This document shows positions 18,044-27,661 of a stretch of 64,000 nucleotides of DNA, piece after piece. Origin of the DNA: Bryopsis sp. KO-2023 (lineage: Eukaryota > Chlorophyta > Ulvophyceae > Bryopsidales > Bryopsidaceae); contig BSYQ01000005.1 of NCBI GenBank assembly GCA_030272585.1, forward strand, positions 6,045,501 through 6,109,500, given 5' to 3'. Below the pieces are notes generated by a model. That model was not told the origin of the DNA. It worked only from the letters and a program-made list of their open reading frames with translations, and ran no database searches. The position numbers and the translations under genes were made by a program. Each line of letters starts with the position of its first letter. Within the stretch, counting starts at the first letter, position 1.

Positions 18044-18310
18044 CTCGACGAAAATACCCGAGCTTGCTCGATCGGGTAACATGCGTGCGGGGGAATCGGG
18101 CCGGAACCGGGCAGAGGACTTTGGTCAAAATTCGGGTCCGGGGTTACGGTCGTGTTACCCGTCGCCGTAATGCGGCCGTAATTGTGTTCCGTAACCGAAA
18201 GTTGTTTACTCTCCCGTCATTTACGGTAATTTATGGTCGGACAAGTTCTTACTACGGTTACGGTGACCGTGACCGTAAGGTCCTGTCTATGGTCGGAACG
18301 GAAGGGCGGA

Positions 18311-18384
18311 CGCCCGAGGAGGGACTCGAACCCTCGGCCACGAGATTAAAAGTCTCGCGCTCTGCCAAACTGAGCTACCCGGGC
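18311..18384 (-). tRNA. tRNA-Lys (TTT), copy 7
   Basis: Same sequence as copy 1. Confidence 0.95.
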
Positions 18385-18490
18385 ATATCTCAAGCAGGAT
18401 CGCGCCGATCTCGTGGATCCCGATTCCGGGAATCTCGATCGCGGGGGGGCGACCGAGCCTCCACGCAGCGCGCGATCGACTCGTCGTCGA

Positions 18491-18572
18491 GCTGAGATGT
18501 CCGAGTGGTTAAGGAGGTGGACTCGAAATCCACTGGGTTCATCCCGCGCAGGTTCAAATCCTGCTCTCAGCG
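18491..18572 (+). tRNA. tRNA-Ser (CGA), copy 7
   Basis: Same sequence as copy 1. Confidence 0.96.
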
Positions 18573-18629
18573 AGCGTCGAAGTCGTTTTTCGGAGCGGCA
18601 AAAGACAAGGATGCAAGGTGGGCGTGCAT

Positions 18630-18690
18630 GAACCCGGGTCTCCTGCGTGACAGTGACAGGCAAGAATACTCACCGCCGTACTGCAACGAC
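18630..18690 (-). pseudogene. tRNA-Asp relic, copy 7
   Basis: Same as copy 1. Confidence 0.8.
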
Positions 18691-18775
18691 TCGATCACGA
18701 TGACGAGGCTGACGATGAGGTTGATGACGAGGCGTGCGACGAGGATGGACGACGCGACGCCTCATCACGACGTGA

Positions 18776-18857
18776 GTTGGGGTGTCCGAGTGGTTAAGGA
18801 GGTGGACTAGAAATCCACTGGGTTTGTCCCGCGCAGGTTCGAATCCTGCCCTCAACG
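18776..18857 (+). tRNA. tRNA-Ser (AGA), copy 7
   Basis: Same as copy 2. Confidence 0.96.
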
Positions 18858-18913
18858 AGGCATGTGTGTGCGTGTGTGTTCGCGAACCGAGGGGGTGACG
18901 CGGAAAGGCACGT

Positions 18914-18996
18914 TGTGGTGAGTGGGATTCGAACCCACGCTCGTCTCCGAACTAGAACCTGAATCTAGCGCCTTAGACCAACTCGGCCATCACCAC
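18914..18996 (-). tRNA. tRNA-Leu (CAG), copy 7
   Basis: Same sequence as copy 1. Confidence 0.96.
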
Positions 18997-19094
18997 ACCA
19001 TCGTCGCTCGGGAGCCACCCCCACGAGGGCCCCGCCCCGGACGGGAGTCGCAGGCGACGCCCCCCGAGATCGGCGGCACGGAAATCTTTCCGTG

Positions 19095-19180
19095 GCCTCG
19101 GTGGCGCAGTCGGTTAGCGCGTCGGTCTCATAACCTCGTGAGCCATCCGGAGGTCACCAGTTCGATCCTGGTCCGGGGCA
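19095..19180 (+). tRNA. tRNA-Met (CAT) with intron, copy 7
   Basis: Same sequence as copy 1. Confidence 0.93.
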
Positions 19181-19228
19181 ACCAACGCTTTTGACGGGAC
19201 GCCCCACGCCACGTCACAAATTCTGACG

Positions 19229-19309
19229 TGTGGCGAGTGGGATTTGAACCCACGCCCTTTCGGACTGGAACCTTACTCCAGCGCCTTGGACCAACTCGGC
19301 CATCGCCAC
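19229..19309 (-). tRNA. tRNA-Leu (AAG), copy 7
   Basis: Same sequence as copy 1. Confidence 0.95.
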
Positions 19310-19384
19310 ATACGAGAGGAGGGGTCCGCCGCGCGTCTTCAAGCTGGGGTCTCGGACGTCGGTCCGCTAAAAAAAGAGCACGAG

Positions 19385-19455
19385 TGCGTTGACCGGGAAT
19401 CGAACCCGGGTCTCTACCTTGGGAGGGTAGTATGCTACCACTATATCACCAACGC
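19385..19455 (-). tRNA. tRNA-Gly (CCC), copy 7
   Basis: Same sequence as copy 1. Confidence 0.95.
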
Positions 19456-20387
19456 GGCTCGAGGGATTGCGCGTGCGGAGAGCGTGGTAGGTTCGGGAAG
19501 CTGTCGGGAAGCTGTCGGGGACAAGTGCCGTCGCGCGCGGGAACGAGGTTGCGCCAAAACTTCGGGAGGGTGTTCGTTCGTGGTTAGGACTCGTTTCGAG
19601 TTTTTTCATCGTTGCGATTTTTCCGGGTGCTCGGATTCGGATATACGAGAGATATCGGCAATGGCCCATTTCGTTCGCTCGAATTATCGCGTAAAAGGAG
19701 TTCTTCGTTTTCCATGGGTTTTTGGTGTCTCTTCGAGTTGTGGTGTATTATTATTATTTTTATTTTTTTCTTTCCTCGCAAGAGATCGATTCGTTTCTTT
19801 CTATTTTCGTCGTTCTTTTCTTATTTTTGTGCCGTTCGTTCCCTCCTTTCCTTCCAATAATCTTTCTTTTCTTTTCTTCCCTTTTCCGTGCTTTTCTGCT
19901 TTTTCCTTTTTCGATTCTTTCTCTTTCGGTCCTTTCGAGAAGATTCCATTTCCTTTGCATTCTTCTTTCGCCGTTTCGAAAGGTTTTTTTCTCCCCCTTC
20001 GAAATCAAACCGGTTTCTGTCTATCGTGTTTTCTCTCAAAGTTCATTTTCCTTCTTTCCCTCCCCCTTTTCTTTTCCTTTCTAGCTTTTTCGCTCTTTTC
20101 TTCGACCTCTCTCCCGATTTTCTCCCGAGAGGGATCCCGTGGATGATCCCGGATTACCCGATCGGATGATCCAACAAGGGCGCGGTTGAACCCAGAAACG
20201 CCACCAACACGCCACCACCTGTGCGTTCCGTCGCCACACACGTCAAAACAGAAACGAACATGCTCCCAAGGCTTTTTCGCTCTACTGCCGCTCACCCACG
20301 AGCTGACCCACACACACTCCACCGCCCGCGCGCGCGCTCACAGGCGCACACTCACCCACACACCCACACACGAAAGATCGTGCCACA

Positions 20388-20392
20388 CCTGA
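20388..20392. repeat. Target site duplication, left (element 1)
   Basis: CCTGA directly before the 5' LTR and again directly after the 3' LTR at 28176-28180. Units without the element have a single CCTGA here (900-904 in unit 1), so the empty site is visible. Confidence 0.95.
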
Positions 20393-20906
20393 TGATACCA
20401 GCTGCTGACGTCTAGGGACGTCAGACGTCAAAGGCGTCATGCATCTGACGTCTGTGAAGCGTCAGATGCATCCCTGGTGAATGACAGCATCCTCCCAAGG
20501 AGGTACTACTGAACTACAGCGAGGAAACCACCGCAAGAGCACAGAGTCAAGACAATGGTTCGATCAATCAGATTGGGACTTGCGAGACTGAGGTCTTGGG
20601 TTCGAGTCTGAGTGGGAACGTGCTTCGGTTTGGGCCTGTGTGTGAGTGTGTGAGTGAGTCAGGAGTAGAACTGGCGGCTGTGAGTCAGGGTAGTGGGAGT
20701 GTTACGGGTGGTTAGTCACCCTCGGGAAAGTCGAACTGGGAGTTGAAATGATGGGACGCTTGATGTAACCTTGCTTTTCAGTGATCTGTTTGTGTGACCC
20801 CGAGTCTGTGACCCGTGCGATTTTGTGTGACCGTTCCACCGCCGCCTCACTCTTTCCCGAGATAGGAGACGTCGCTCGCGGACGTCAGTCCTCCCGAGCG
20901 ATAACA
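20393..20906 (+). repeat. 5' LTR, element 1
   Basis: Starts TGATACC and ends GATAACA (TG...CA). The first 80 bases hold clustered TGACGTC/GACGTCA motifs like bZIP (CRE-type) sites and a perfect 12-bp inverted repeat (20439-20450 with 20460-20471). Two B-box-like words, GGTTCGATCAA (20557) and GGTTCGAGTCT (20599), lie in the middle. CpG-rich. One base differs from the 3' LTR. Confidence 0.96.
20439..20471. promoter_or_regulatory. bZIP-type motif cluster with hairpin arms in LTR
   Basis: ATGCATCTGACG and its exact complement, 9 bases apart, in a stretch with further GACGTC words at about 20406-20429. Clustered TGACGTC sites in the U3 part of an LTR suggest enhancer sites. Inference from motif only. 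Confidence 0.5.
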
Positions 20907-21377
20907 TTTTTGGTTTCGGAGCCCGAAGGAACCGACTGGACTGGAGCTCTCCGCTGGTTTGACCAGCAGGTTTGTTCGAGGCGCTTAACGCCAGTCGTAA
21001 GGTCGTGGGAAAACGGGAAAAAAGGCAAACGCAGTGAACGGGAAAAAAGGAAAACGTGTGGTAGCAACGTTGGAAAAGAATCACACCCATAAAAAGAGAG
21101 AAAAGAGGGTGCCAACGTTCAGTCGTGTGACAGGACGTTTGGGAAAAAGGTTACCCTGTAACCTGCGTCGCTGTCAGCGAACTGTAGTACTCAGGTTCGA
21201 AGGGTTAGAGTCGGACGTGAAGGGGTATAGTAGTATTACGTATAGTAACTCTCACGGCAAGGGCACGTGGGTTATCCGTTCACAGTTCGGCAAGGACAGG
21301 TCGTGGCGCGAAAGTCAACGGTCTACAGTTGACAGTAACCGTTGCCTGGAAAGTCAACTGAAAGTCAAGCGACCAGA
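20907..21377 (+). other. Untranslated leader of element 1 with candidate primer site
   Basis: 471 bp between the LTR and the gag start. A TGG at 20911, four bases past the LTR, begins TGGTTTCGGAGCCCGAAG, the best candidate primer-binding site; I could not match it to a tRNA 3' end, and it contains its own TTCGG/CCGAA inverted repeat. The leader is CpG-rich with purine stretches (about 21009-21055). No other gene is seen. Confidence 0.6.
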
Positions 21378-23624
21378 ATGGCTCTGGTTCCGGTCGTTAC
21401 GGAAAGCGACATGGTCGCAATAAGCGACGAAGTCATGGAAGGGTCAGAAGTGCAACCAATGGTGCACCAGCAAATTCAGAATATACAGATCAATGGTTCT
21501 GATCATACTGAAATGCAAAGACAGATTGAGGTCTGGGGTGGAACAGTAACCAACCACCTCCAGCAATCATTGACCTCCATGCAGAACCAGGTTCAACAAG
21601 TCCAGGTTGAACTCTATACACACAGAGAGCAAACAGAGCTACATCAGTCAACTCTAAAGGAAGAGTTGCAGTCAGCCTTAGTGCACAGTTTGGAAGAACA
21701 GAGTCGAAAACTACAGCAGACTCAGGAGCTACATGCAAAGGACTTTTATCAAAGCCTCACTGCAAATACAAACACTCAACTGAAGGACCTTGGTGAACAG
21801 TTGAGAAGCACAGGAAAAGAACATGCTGTAGGCATGGCTCAGTGGAAAAATAAGAACCAAACAGAGCTGGAACTATTCCAGAAGAAGCAGTTAGCTCTTC
21901 AGGAGCAACTGATGTTGGTTCAAAAGAAACAACAGGAAGATATTAATGCCCAATTATATGAAGTGTCTCAGCACATGCAAAGAATGCAAAAACAGCTGAT
22001 GGAAGAGAGGGAGAGTATGACAAACACAATGACTAGCATACTACAAGGAGAATTGGACTCCTATCCTGCAGTCATTCAGAAAATGGTAGCTACAGCAGTG
22101 GATGAAACCACCACAGCTATTGAAGACAAGTATAACAATGCTGAAGGACAGAAAGCAGATCTAGAAGAGACTAGATGGGCTTTAACTGATCCAGACTATC
22201 AGAAAGCAGTTGATGGCTGGATGAAGGATGGAATTCTGAGAGCACCTATTCCTCCACAAGTGATGCAAGTGCATATGATGCAAGCAACACAAACAGTACA
22301 GAATACAGAGGAAGGAGAAACTGAGGGACAAACTCAGGATATCCCAACATCTGGTCAGCCACCAGTACAGCAAGTTATACCTGCCACAAGTACTGGAGCA
22401 GTACCTCCAGGACCCTCTTCTTTAGGTCTGATAGACCTCACTTCAGGACAACAACTGTCCATGGGTTTACCACCCCCTCTACTGCAACCACCAGCAGTAA
22501 CTATAGCACCTCCAGTTACCTTTACTGTAGGCACTACCCCAGCACCATCAGGAATGGGAATTCGACCACCAAATCCCTTTGAACAGTTAACAAGTCAAAG
22601 AGCATCCAGTGGTGGTGCACCTGGAGGAAATCCAGGGGATCCAAATGGATCAAATGGACCAAATGGCCCAGACAGACCAGGCATGCCTAGAGCATCTGGT
22701 TCTGGACATCCAGGGCCAGGGAATGGTGGTGATGGTGGTGGAGGTGATGGAGGAGGTCCCCCAGGAGGAGGACCACCTGATAGAGATCCTAGTGGCACAT
22801 CAGGAGGTTCAGGACAAGGTCCTGATAGACCTTACAGCAAACAGATTAAGCTCACTCCCCCAGAGAAATTCACAGGAGATGAAAGGATGTCTGCAACAGA
22901 ATGGATACTAGGAATGAAGAGATGGTTGCAGAATCAACACATCTTAGAGAGAGACTGGTTATCCTGTTTTCAGTCACATCTCCAGGGAGATGCACTTAGC
23001 TGGTTAAACCTGATGGATATACAGATCATGAATCAGGAAAAAGCAGAGTATGCTAGCTGGCAAGAGTTCACTCAAGAACTAAGGAATGTTTTTGAGCCAG
23101 TCTCCCTAATAGAGACTGCCAGAAAACAATTAAGAACTCTAAGGCAGACTGGAACTGCCTTAGGCTACATCAGACTCTTCAGAAAGCTGATGTTTAGACT
23201 CCCTAACCTACCTCAAGAAGAAAGGTATGCTGCCTTTGTGGATGGGCTAGCAGATAGGAATATGCAAGCACAGGTTATGACCCTGTGTGATGGGGATCTG
23301 GATAAGGCCATCCTCACAGTCCAAAGACTCTCTGCAACTATAGGCAGTAGAGGTGGCACTACTAGTAGCTTTAGAGGCAGAGGTAGAGGGAGGGGAAGAT
23401 TTGGACAGAGAAATACACAAATGTCAGCAGTGATAGCTGCTGCAACATCACAACTGCCCCCTGCAGCAAATTCAGTTAAGGCTGTGCAGCAGAGAGGTCA
23501 GATGGGATCTAGGCCCTCCAGGGGAGGATCCTTCAAGTGTTTTCTATGTGGAAGCACAGAGCATGGGGTGAGACAGTGTCCCAAACTGTCCCAAGCTCAG
23601 AAAGCCCTGAAGAAGGGAAACTAA
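21378..23624 (+). CDS. Gag polyprotein, element 1
   Basis: 748 residues from the ATG at 21378. Structural protein of the retrotransposon particle. Order of parts: a long Gln/Glu-rich helical segment, probably coiled coil (residues about 40-230); a Pro/Gly-rich low-complexity stretch (about 330-490, with dense GG/GP near 430-480); a retrotransposon gag domain beginning near LTPPEKFTGDE (about 500-640); an Arg-Gly-rich patch (GRGRGRGRFG, about 670); and a CCHC zinc knuckle (C-X2-C-X4-H-X4-C, about 721-734). The 3' end overlaps the pol frame, as is usual in Ty3/Gypsy families that use ribosomal frameshifting. Beyond about the first 20 codons the gene has only two CpG. Treated as a fossil element part; it looks whole. 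Confidence 0.93.
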   Translation: MALVPVVTESDMVAISDEVMEGSEVQPMVHQQIQNIQINGSDHTEMQRQIEVWGGTVTNHLQQSLTSMQNQVQQVQVELYTHREQTELHQSTLKEELQSALVHSLEEQSRKLQQTQELHAKDFYQSLTANTNTQLKDLGEQLRSTGKEHAVGMAQWKNKNQTELELFQKKQLALQEQLMLVQKKQQEDINAQLYEVSQHMQRMQKQLMEERESMTNTMTSILQGELDSYPAVIQKMVATAVDETTTAIEDKYNNAEGQKADLEETRWALTDPDYQKAVDGWMKDGILRAPIPPQVMQVHMMQATQTVQNTEEGETEGQTQDIPTSGQPPVQQVIPATSTGAVPPGPSSLGLIDLTSGQQLSMGLPPPLLQPPAVTIAPPVTFTVGTTPAPSGMGIRPPNPFEQLTSQRASSGGAPGGNPGDPNGSNGPNGPDRPGMPRASGSGHPGPGNGGDGGGGDGGGPPGGGPPDRDPSGTSGGSGQGPDRPYSKQIKLTPPEKFTGDERMSATEWILGMKRWLQNQHILERDWLSCFQSHLQGDALSWLNLMDIQIMNQEKAEYASWQEFTQELRNVFEPVSLIETARKQLRTLRQTGTALGYIRLFRKLMFRLPNLPQEERYAAFVDGLADRNMQAQVMTLCDGDLDKAILTVQRLSATIGSRGGTTSSFRGRGRGRGRFGQRNTQMSAVIAAATSQLPPAANSVKAVQQRGQMGSRPSRGGSFKCFLCGSTEHGVRQCPKLSQAQKALKKGN

Positions 23625-26600
23625 AAGAGGAGGCTAGTGTTGGGTCAGCTAAGCCTCCAGATGATATTGAAATGAAAGAACCCACTACAAAAACACCAGC
23701 CTCACTAAATGATGGTGTTCAAGAGACACCTGTGGTTGCAGCCCCTATTGCAACAGAACAGGAAGCAAACACACTGGATGGGGTCACTCCAGAAGTGTTA
23801 ATTCAAAAGAAAAAGCAGTCTCAAAAGAGAGTGGATAAACAAACAGAGGCCACTGTGAGTTTACCCACTAGAGTGGAAGGAAATGTTGAGGGAAAGGAAC
23901 CAGTTCAGACTGCAGTAGCTCAGGCTACAGCAGCATATAGAGGATATGAACTGGCAGGATTTATTGGTGCAAAGAAAGCTACAGCATACATTGATACAGG
24001 ATCCACTGCTAATTATATTAGCCTGGATGCAGTCAAGGAACTGGGACTGCAATACAAACCACAAGAAACTCCTGTTAAGTTTCTAGATGGTACAGAAAGG
24101 AAATCAGTGGGGAGATGTTATGGCATCCCATTTGTCTGTGGAAAGATCCAGCTCTCATTTGATGCTGATGTCTTTCCAGACAGTAATCACCCAATCCTGC
24201 TGGGATTGCCCTGGCTCATACACTACAATCCCAAAGTGGATTTTAAGTCAGGAATAATCACAGTCAACAAGGGCAAAAAGAGTGTAAAATTACCACTCTC
24301 AGTGATGCCTGAATATCAGCTCAAACCCACTGGAGCTACAGAACTTTCCTTTTGTTCTAGTGGCAGAATCAAAAGACAGATAGAAAAAGGGGAAATCAAA
24401 CACATCATTATGGTGGTGATTAGGCCAGAGGATGAATCAAAGACTGGAGTAGAAACAATCCCAGAACAAAGGGAAGGGGATGATTTACAGAAAATCCTGC
24501 AGGAGGATATGGATCCCAGGATTAAAGAAGTACTGACTCAGTACAGAAAAGTGTTTGCAAAGGATTTGCCTAAGGGTGTACCTCCTGTCAGACTGGGTCA
24601 TGAATTCAGGATTGATCTGGAGGAGGGTACAGAACCCATGTATAGACCCCTATACAAACTGTCTCCTCTTGAGTTAGATGAGGTTAAAAGACAGTTAGAT
24701 TACCTGTTGGAGATGGATTTCATAGAACCATCACAGTCACCATTTGGGGCACCCATCCTGTTTGTCCCTAAGAAAGATGGAGGGCTCAGGATGTGCCTGG
24801 ATTACAGATGGCTCAATAAGAAAACCATCAAAAATAGGTACCCTCTGCCCTTACCAGAGGAGATGATTGACAGGGTGCATGGGGCTAAATATTTCACTAA
24901 GATTGACCTGAGATCAGGCTACTGGCAGATGCCTCTAAGGGAAGAGGACAGGCCTAAGACTGCCTTTAGAAGCAGATTTGGACACTATCAGTTCAAAGTG
25001 CTTTCATTTGGACTTACTAATGCTCCAGCACAATATATGAACATGGTGAATGACATATTCAAGGATATGTTGGATTTATTTGTGCTGATCTTCATTGATG
25101 ACCTTCTGATCTATTCCAGAAGCATCTCTGAGCATGTAGAACATCTGGCAGCAGTCTTAGCCAGGCTACAGAAGTATAGTCTATTTGCAAAGGCCACCAA
25201 AAGTGAAATCTGTGTGAAGGAAACAGATTTCTGTGGATTTTGGTTGAGTGAAAAAGGGATCTCAGCAATGGATGTGAAAGTTAAGGCAATCAGGGATTGG
25301 AAGCCCTTAAAGACAGTTACAGATGTCAGGAGTTTTCTGGGGATGGTTTCCTTCTATAGGAGATTCATCCCAGACTTTGCAAAGATAGCAGGCCCTCTGC
25401 ATGACTTAACTAAGAAGGATGTCATGTGGGAGTGGGGATCTGCTCAGGAACAGGCTTTTCAAACACTTAAAAATGCATTGATGGGGAAACCAGTTCTGAT
25501 CCATCCTAATCCAGTGAAAGATTACACTGTGATTAGTGATGCATCTGGGGAAGCAACTGGAGGAGTCCTCTGTCAGGATCATGGCTCTGGATTACAGCCC
25601 ATAGCCTTTTGCAGTAGAAGATTATCAAAGTCAGAACAGAACTACTCAGTCTATGAAAGGGAATTATTAGGGATAGCCTACTGTTTGATGCAGTGGAGAC
25701 ATTATTTAGAAGGCTGCCCAGGACTGGTTACAGTCTTTACTGATCATCAGCCTTTAACTAATTTCATGGATCAAAAGATGATGTCCAGGCCTCAAGCCAG
25801 ATGGCTGAGAGCAGGACATTTCCTCAGCATCAAACCAAAAATTCAGTACATCCAAGGGAAACTGAATCTGGTTGCTGATGCACTATCAAGAAGTCTTCCA
25901 GCAGAGCAGGAACTCAAAGTAGTGAGTTCATTACAGCCTAGCACAGAAGAGATTACACTCTGGGAACAAGCAACACTGGTAGATGTTGAAATCAAAGACA
26001 TCTATAATCAAATACTGGATGGAGAGAGAATTCCAGGATATGGAATCAATGAATCAGGGTTATTGATTTATCAAACTCAGGATGGACTCATGAAGTTATG
26101 GGTACCTCAGGAACTGAGGATGAAAGTCCTTACAGAAGGACATGATAATCAAATCTCTGGACATCTGGGAATAGAGAGAACTCTGGAGCTGATGTCCAGG
26201 AAATACTACTGGAATAATATGAAAAAGGATGTCCAGGAATATGTCAGGACATGTGAGGTTTGCCAGCAAATGAAACCTGAGTTAAGAGCTCAGAAGGGAT
26301 TGCTGCAACCTATTCCAGTGGCTAATAAGAAATGGGATCAGATCACTACTGATCTAGTGACTGATTTACCCCCTGTTGATGGATTTGATTCAATTGCAGT
26401 ATTTGTTGATAGATTGACTAAGATGGTAAAGTTCATACCCTGCAGTAAAACAATAGATGCACCTGGGTATGCAAGGATATTCTTTGATCACATCTTCAGG
26501 AATCATGGGATTCCCAGTGTGATAATCAGTGATAGGGATACTAGATTTGCTAGTAAATTTTGGCAGGAGCTAATGAGATGTGTGGGCACTAAAGTGAGAA

Positions 26601-27406
26601 TGTCCACAGCCTTCCATCCTCAAACAGATGGACAAAGTGAAGTCAGCATCAGAACATTAGAAAACTTTCTAAGACCCTATGTGGAAGAGCATCCAGAGAC
26701 ATGGATGCAGGGATTAGGGATGGCTGAATTTGCAGCCAACAATGCTGTACACACATCTACAGGATACAGCCCCTTCTACTTGATGTATGGGGTGCATCCT
26801 CAGCTGCCAGGAGATCTACTGGCTGGAAAAGCTCAAGCAGAAGCAGAGTCAGTTCAGGAAATGATATCACACATGCAGGAAGTCATCAATGATGCCAAAA
26901 ACAGATATAAGACAGCTCAAGAGAAGATGAGGCAGCAAGCTAATAAGAAAAGGAGGGATGTACAGTTTCAAGTGGGAGAAAAGGTGTTGCTCTCCACAAA
27001 GACATTGAATTTAGCAGTCTTGAAACATATTCCAGTGAAAATCAGAAGAAGATATATTGGACCTTTTGTTATTGCTGCTGCAGTGGGATCTGTGGCATAT
27101 AGATTGGTGTTACCAGATGGATGGAAATTACATCCTGTATTTCATGTATCAAAGTTGAGAAAACTTCAAGAGAGTTCTAAGTTTCCTAGGGAGGTAATGG
27201 TACCTCCAGCAGAATTAGATTCTGAGGGAGAAGAAGAATTTGAAGTTGAGGCTGTAGTAAGACATAAGTTTTCAGGAAGAAAAAGGAGATTTTTAGTAGT
27301 CTGGAAGGGGTATCCACTTAGTGAAGCAACATGGGAACCCCAAGACAATTTATTGAATGCATCAGAGATCCTGGCTGATTATAAGAGGAGAGCTGGGATC
27401 AGGTAG
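23537..27406 (+). CDS. Pol polyprotein, element 1
   Basis: Open frame of 1289 residues overlapping the end of gag in another frame. Domains in order: aspartic protease (DTGS at about 153); reverse transcriptase (about 385-560, YFTKIDLRSGYW and the FIDD catalytic box at about 519); RNase H (about 660-785, SDAS and TDHQPL); integrase with zinc-binding H/C motif (about 869-910), D,D-E core (D939, D999, E1035 by position in this frame) and GPF motif (about 1175); chromodomain (about 1233-1285, VVWKGYP and TWEP). Chromodomains of this family bind methylated histone H3 and steer insertion into heterochromatin. No CpG seen in the frame, so every Arg codon is AGA or AGG. It looks whole. Confidence 0.95.
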   Translation: MFSMWKHRAWGETVSQTVPSSESPEEGKLKEEASVGSAKPPDDIEMKEPTTKTPASLNDGVQETPVVAAPIATEQEANTLDGVTPEVLIQKKKQSQKRVDKQTEATVSLPTRVEGNVEGKEPVQTAVAQATAAYRGYELAGFIGAKKATAYIDTGSTANYISLDAVKELGLQYKPQETPVKFLDGTERKSVGRCYGIPFVCGKIQLSFDADVFPDSNHPILLGLPWLIHYNPKVDFKSGIITVNKGKKSVKLPLSVMPEYQLKPTGATELSFCSSGRIKRQIEKGEIKHIIMVVIRPEDESKTGVETIPEQREGDDLQKILQEDMDPRIKEVLTQYRKVFAKDLPKGVPPVRLGHEFRIDLEEGTEPMYRPLYKLSPLELDEVKRQLDYLLEMDFIEPSQSPFGAPILFVPKKDGGLRMCLDYRWLNKKTIKNRYPLPLPEEMIDRVHGAKYFTKIDLRSGYWQMPLREEDRPKTAFRSRFGHYQFKVLSFGLTNAPAQYMNMVNDIFKDMLDLFVLIFIDDLLIYSRSISEHVEHLAAVLARLQKYSLFAKATKSEICVKETDFCGFWLSEKGISAMDVKVKAIRDWKPLKTVTDVRSFLGMVSFYRRFIPDFAKIAGPLHDLTKKDVMWEWGSAQEQAFQTLKNALMGKPVLIHPNPVKDYTVISDASGEATGGVLCQDHGSGLQPIAFCSRRLSKSEQNYSVYERELLGIAYCLMQWRHYLEGCPGLVTVFTDHQPLTNFMDQKMMSRPQARWLRAGHFLSIKPKIQYIQGKLNLVADALSRSLPAEQELKVVSSLQPSTEEITLWEQATLVDVEIKDIYNQILDGERIPGYGINESGLLIYQTQDGLMKLWVPQELRMKVLTEGHDNQISGHLGIERTLELMSRKYYWNNMKKDVQEYVRTCEVCQQMKPELRAQKGLLQPIPVANKKWDQITTDLVTDLPPVDGFDSIAVFVDRLTKMVKFIPCSKTIDAPGYARIFFDHIFRNHGIPSVIISDRDTRFASKFWQELMRCVGTKVRMSTAFHPQTDGQSEVSIRTLENFLRPYVEEHPETWMQGLGMAEFAANNAVHTSTGYSPFYLMYGVHPQLPGDLLAGKAQAEAESVQEMISHMQEVINDAKNRYKTAQEKMRQQANKKRRDVQFQVGEKVLLSTKTLNLAVLKHIPVKIRRRYIGPFVIAAAVGSVAYRLVLPDGWKLHPVFHVSKLRKLQESSKFPREVMVPPAELDSEGEEEFEVEAVVRHKFSGRKRRFLVVWKGYPLSEATWEPQDNLLNASEILADYKRRAGIR

Positions 27407-27661
27407 AAGTTAGATGCACTTTGATTCTGTGGCTGAAGGATCAGGAATCCCAGTGACTAGGGGATGGGTTGCATAAGGGCAGTGAAGTGTTTTCTAAACT
27501 TCTGTGGGTTAAGGATTTTATGGGGATCTAATTATCCTTTCAGAAGTGCAGGGAGCTTGGGATTTGCAGCACCCTAGTTCAGAGTTACTTTTACAGAATC
27601 AGAAGGATGCATTTGATGGATACTTGGTGAGGGCACCAACTGCCCCCAGGGGGGAGGCAAT
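27407..27661 (+). other. 3' untranslated region and polypurine tract, element 1
   Basis: 255 bp between pol and the 3' LTR, CpG-free. The candidate polypurine tract AGGGGGGAGG lies at 27648-27657, four bases before the LTR. No gene seen. Confidence 0.75.

Larger units (their letters stand above)
16705..19488 (+). repeat. Tandem unit 7
   Basis: Full copy. Markers as unit 6: G at offset 874, T at offset 2764. Confidence 0.97.

Noticed and set aside
22595-22911. Open frames of Pro- or Met-rich peptide inside gag
   Set aside because: Shadow frames of the Gly/Pro-rich gag segment.
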